From Deltaproteobacteria bacterium RIFOXYA12_FULL_61_11 (GTDB taxonomy: Bacteria > Bdellovibrionota_F > JAHFAK01 > YA12-FULL-61-11), in the NCBI GenBank assembly GCA_001799195.1, contig MGSU01000177.1:1-8413 (forward strand): DNA of 8,413 nucleotides, in the 5' to 3' direction. This document shows positions 6,311-8,413 of this stretch, one piece after another (the stretch's first letter is position 1; each line of letters opens with the position of its first letter). The translations under genes and the position numbers were made by a program. Under the pieces are notes generated by a model. The model was not told the origin of the DNA and did not search any database. It saw only the letters and a list, made by a program, of their open reading frames with translations.

Positions 6311-6329
6311 ATATGGTATTCTTCACCCT

Positions 6330-7163
6330 ATGGAACGGCCCTCTCTCCTCAGCTCTTCCCGAGTGCTCCCCTGGTGGTTGGCGTACTCTTTGTTCCTCTT
6401 GCTCAGTTGCGGCGTAGAGCCCCTGATGGTCGACGACGGGACGAGGACTCCGGTCCACAACCCGGCCGGACCGCCGCAGACGGTGATCCCTCCCGAGCAA
6501 CCAACGCAGACCACGGGAAGTGAACTTCCCTCACCCCAAGAAGGAACCCAGGGAACCGGTACCCTGCCCACCGCGCCCGAACGACCTGCACCTGTCCTGC
6601 CCACCGAAGTCGAGGAAGTCGCGACAACCCCCTCACCGGTCACTGAGGGAACTCCGACCTTTGCGGAGCCCAGGGATCTGGCCGCGCACCTGCTCGAACG
6701 CGCGGCCCACCCCGAGGCCTATCCCGATGCCGGGGTGCTGCGGTTCCGCAACTCGGCCGAGAGCCAGCAGAGCTTGACCCAGTTCGTTGCCGCGGGGGAG
6801 GCGTCCCTGAATGCCTCGAACCGGCCCCGGGCTTCGACCCCTCTCGACTACAAACTGCTCGAGGCCATCCTAGCGGTACTCGAGGCCGGTCTGGACCTGG
6901 AACTCTGGGCCATGACCACCGGAGACCACATGACCGGGAGTGCGCATTACTCCGGTCTGGCGGTAGACCTGAAGAGGGATCTCGCCGTCTACGCGTTCTT
7001 CTTCGAGCAGCGCGTCGAGTTGTGCATCGGGAGTCTGATCACCATGCCGCGGAGTTCCTGGCCCGAGGGAACCCATAACCTCTACAACGGCCAGTACGGC
7101 AATGCGGATGCCAGTGGGCATACCCAGCATGTCCACGTTTCGGTGATGGAGCGTTGTCCCTGA
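6330..7163 (+). CDS. Lipoprotein with M15-peptidase-like zinc motif
   Basis: A 277-residue protein. A lipoprotein signal peptide (hydrophobic LAYSLFLLLSC, lipobox LLSC, acylated C27, then Gly rather than Asp) points to the outer membrane in Gram-negatives. Residues 35-115 are a Pro/Thr/Glu-rich tether. The C-terminal domain (about 165-277) has SAHYSGLAVDL (204-214), which fits the SxHxxGxAxD zinc-site pattern of M15-type D-Ala-D-Ala metallopeptidases exactly (H206, D213), followed by a late HVHV (H267, H269) that can supply the third ligand. This suggests a peptidoglycan-directed zinc hydrolase in the periplasm; the specific bond cut is unknown, and the catalytic acid usually upstream of the last His is not obvious. 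The start may lie at ATT 6318 because the ribosome site is badly spaced for ATG 6330. It converges with the LPP20 gene, 36 nt apart. Confidence 0.75.
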   Translation: MERPSLLSSSRVLPWWLAYSLFLLLSCGVEPLMVDDGTRTPVHNPAGPPQTVIPPEQPTQTTGSELPSPQEGTQGTGTLPTAPERPAPVLPTEVEEVATTPSPVTEGTPTFAEPRDLAAHLLERAAHPEAYPDAGVLRFRNSAESQQSLTQFVAAGEASLNASNRPRASTPLDYKLLEAILAVLEAGLDLELWAMTTGDHMTGSAHYSGLAVDLKRDLAVYAFFFEQRVELCIGSLITMPRSSWPEGTHNLYNGQYGNADASGHTQHVHVSVMERCP

Positions 7164-7168
7164 GGCGA

Positions 7169-7201
7169 GAGGACCCGACGGTCGAGTTCGAGCCGTTCCT
7201 C
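7169..7201. terminator. Imperfect hairpin between convergent genes
   Basis: GAGGA (7169-7173) pairs with TCCTC (7197-7201), and ACGG (7178-7181) pairs with CCGT (7193-7196), leaving a 4-nt bulge. It lies between the ends of two convergent genes, where a bidirectional terminator is expected, but there is no T-run on either strand, so the call is weak. Confidence 0.25.
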
Positions 7202-8207
7202 ACCGACCTTCGCCGAAGACGAAGGCGCCGAGACGTTCGGCCATCTCGCCGGAGGTCTTGGTGATGATGGCGTTGAGGGCTTTCTGACGGGCCTCGGCCA
7301 ACGTGAGGTGGCCCTCCCGGCCGCTGTCGACGACCGAACCGAGGGTCTTCTGGTCCTTGACTGAGATCAGAGCGAAGTCGCTCTGGAAGCGGACGTAGAC
7401 ATAGGTCGGGTCAGGGCGGTCGGCTTTTTCTATGCTGACCGTGCCCTTGACCAGGAGATCTCCCCCCTTGCCGCTGGTATCGACCACGAAGCCGGCCCCG
7501 GTCAGGCCCTCGACCAGGGCAGCGCGGATGGTCTCGGCCTCGTCGCCCGTGACTTCCACGGCGATGATGAAGTCCTGGTAGAGCATGGTCTCGAGCTTGC
7601 CGGTGAGGCTCTCGAGGGTCAGCTCCGTGGGCATGCCCACCCCAGCCTTGGTCACGATGGCGTATTCGGAGTTGGCCGCCTCGCGCTGGAGCATGAGGGT
7701 GATGGCCTTCTTCAGGGCCTTGATGCGTTGGACCTTGTCCGAAGTCGCCTCTGCTCCGACGACCAGCTTGCCTACCTCGTCGTCGAGGTTCGAGATGCGC
7801 TGCATCAGGCTGTTCCTCATCTTGGCGCGGTCGAGGACGGCCAGGGCGTACCACACCCCGCCCTGTTCGAAGGTCTCGGCCACGATCACCCCCTCGAGGG
7901 TCTTGTCGGTGGAGGCCTTGGTCACCTCGTCGAGGGCGGTCGACATCGTCTCGCTCTGGCCTTTGTCGCTGAGCACCTGCAAGGCCTTGGTGTACACCTG
8001 GGTTGTGGAGGCGATATACGTTTTGAAGATCTTGGCGATCTCGGCGCGGGCACTGTCCCTCGCCCCGTCTTCGCTCTGGCCGCGGCCGACTCCGGTCATG
8101 TAGCGATCGAAGGGGTAGCGACCGGAGCTGCCGTGGATCCACTCCGGTGCGCGGGCCGCGCATGCGAGGACGAGGCTGAGGAACAGGTAAGGGATAGACG
8201 CCTTCAT
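7200..8207 (-). CDS. LPP20/FlgP-like family lipoprotein
   Basis: A 335-residue lipoprotein. The signal peptide MKASIPYLFLSLVLAC ends in a lipobox (VLAC, acylated C16). Then comes the LPP20-family start, PEWIHG (21-26), and the signature YMTGVGRGQSEDGARDSARAEIAKIF (about 36-61), which fits the family's tGxG-x-s-x(3)-A-x(3)-A pattern. A second globular part (about 220-330; FIIAVEVTGDEAETIRAAL through VRFQSDFALISVKD) has an alpha/beta pattern like LpoB/TolB-N-type lipoprotein domains. Expected location is the outer-membrane inner leaflet; family members assist flagellar or envelope functions, but the role here is unknown. I chose ATG 8207 because GGAG lies 7 nt upstream and it puts the charged n-region in the usual place. 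ATG 8222 overlaps the upstream stop (TGATG) and remains possible. Same operon as the upstream partial gene. Confidence 0.85.
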   Translation of the reverse strand: MKASIPYLFLSLVLACAARAPEWIHGSSGRYPFDRYMTGVGRGQSEDGARDSARAEIAKIFKTYIASTTQVYTKALQVLSDKGQSETMSTALDEVTKASTDKTLEGVIVAETFEQGGVWYALAVLDRAKMRNSLMQRISNLDDEVGKLVVGAEATSDKVQRIKALKKAITLMLQREAANSEYAIVTKAGVGMPTELTLESLTGKLETMLYQDFIIAVEVTGDEAETIRAALVEGLTGAGFVVDTSGKGGDLLVKGTVSIEKADRPDPTYVYVRFQSDFALISVKDQKTLGSVVDSGREGHLTLAEARQKALNAIITKTSGEMAERLGAFVFGEGR

Positions 8208-8221
8208 GGATCGACTCCGCA

Positions 8222-8413
8222 TCAATTGATCGACTGGTAGGCCAGGAAACGGTGTTGGCCGGGCTTGAGCTCGAGCTTGCCGAGCTGGCGGCCCCAGCCG
8301 TTGGAGAGGAGCACCGAGTAGTCATAGGTGCCGGCCGGCACGGTCAGCCGGGCCATCTGGACCTGGGCCGGCAGGGTTCGCCAGCAACGGAGGTCGGCTT
8401 GTTCGGAGTATTT
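8222..8413 (-). CDS. C-terminal end of an upstream operon gene (COG3014-like, partial)
   Basis: The last 63 codons of a gene entering from the right edge, with stop TGA at 8224-8222. Features: EQADLRCWRTLPAQVQMARLTVPAG early, then alternating hydrophobic strands (TYDYSVLLSNG, KLELKPGQHRFLAYQS) typical of a small beta-sandwich tail. The W-x-T-L-P-A-x-(I/V)-x-x-A-R-L-x-(L/V)-P-x-G pattern resembles the end of COG3014-type lipoproteins, which are often encoded next to LPP20 and LpoB genes; this is from memory of the pattern and is tentative. It is followed 14 nt later by the LPP20 start, consistent with co-transcription. Confidence 0.6.
   Translation of the reverse strand, partial: KYSEQADLRCWRTLPAQVQMARLTVPAGTYDYSVLLSNGWGRQLGKLELKPGQHRFLAYQSIN

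Noticed and set aside
5826-6500. 224-codon open frame on the minus strand
   Set aside because: Antisense to three plus-strand genes with signal peptide, coupling and lipobox evidence; Arg/Pro-rich with no recognisable domain.

Overview
The window comes from the chromosome of a high-GC Gram-negative bacterium (roughly 60% GC by eye). The cell-envelope evidence is two proteins with lipobox signal peptides and one LPP20-type lipoprotein. A long-form PrkA kinase and a PilZ protein fused to receiver-like domains fit a deltaproteobacterial or myxobacterial-type lineage, but nothing here fixes the taxon.

Layout, left to right. At 1-240 (minus) is the C-terminal piece of an IS200/REP-type tyrosine transposase that has lost its front; two back-to-back hairpins (252-298) sit beside it. 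At 389-1342 (+) is a nitronate-monooxygenase-family flavoprotein, convergent with a 753-codon PrkA serine protein kinase (1375-3636, minus). The 430-base gap upstream of prkA carries a near-consensus promoter for prkA, a pair of 76-nt-period structured repeats whose stems differ by compensatory changes, and a second near-consensus promoter for the next gene. That gene (4079-5356, +) encodes a PilZ domain with an intact c-di-GMP-binding motif, followed by two degenerate receiver-like domains.

From 5553 to 7163 (+) lie three envelope or hypothetical genes: a secreted 161-residue protein, an ATGA-overlapped 75-residue protein, and a lipoprotein with a proline/threonine-rich tether and an M15-peptidase-like zinc motif. 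Converging on these from the right edge (minus) are an LPP20-family lipoprotein and, upstream of it, the C-terminal end of another protein in the same operon.

Working together: the two divergent genes prkA and the PilZ protein share one regulatory gap, which suggests (inference only) a stress or second-messenger signalling locus. The right half is envelope-related. No complete mobile element, CRISPR array, tRNA or rRNA was seen. The most unusual signals are the covarying tandem hairpins, the PilZ plus double pseudo-receiver architecture, and the odd translation-start regions of the PilZ and M15-like genes.
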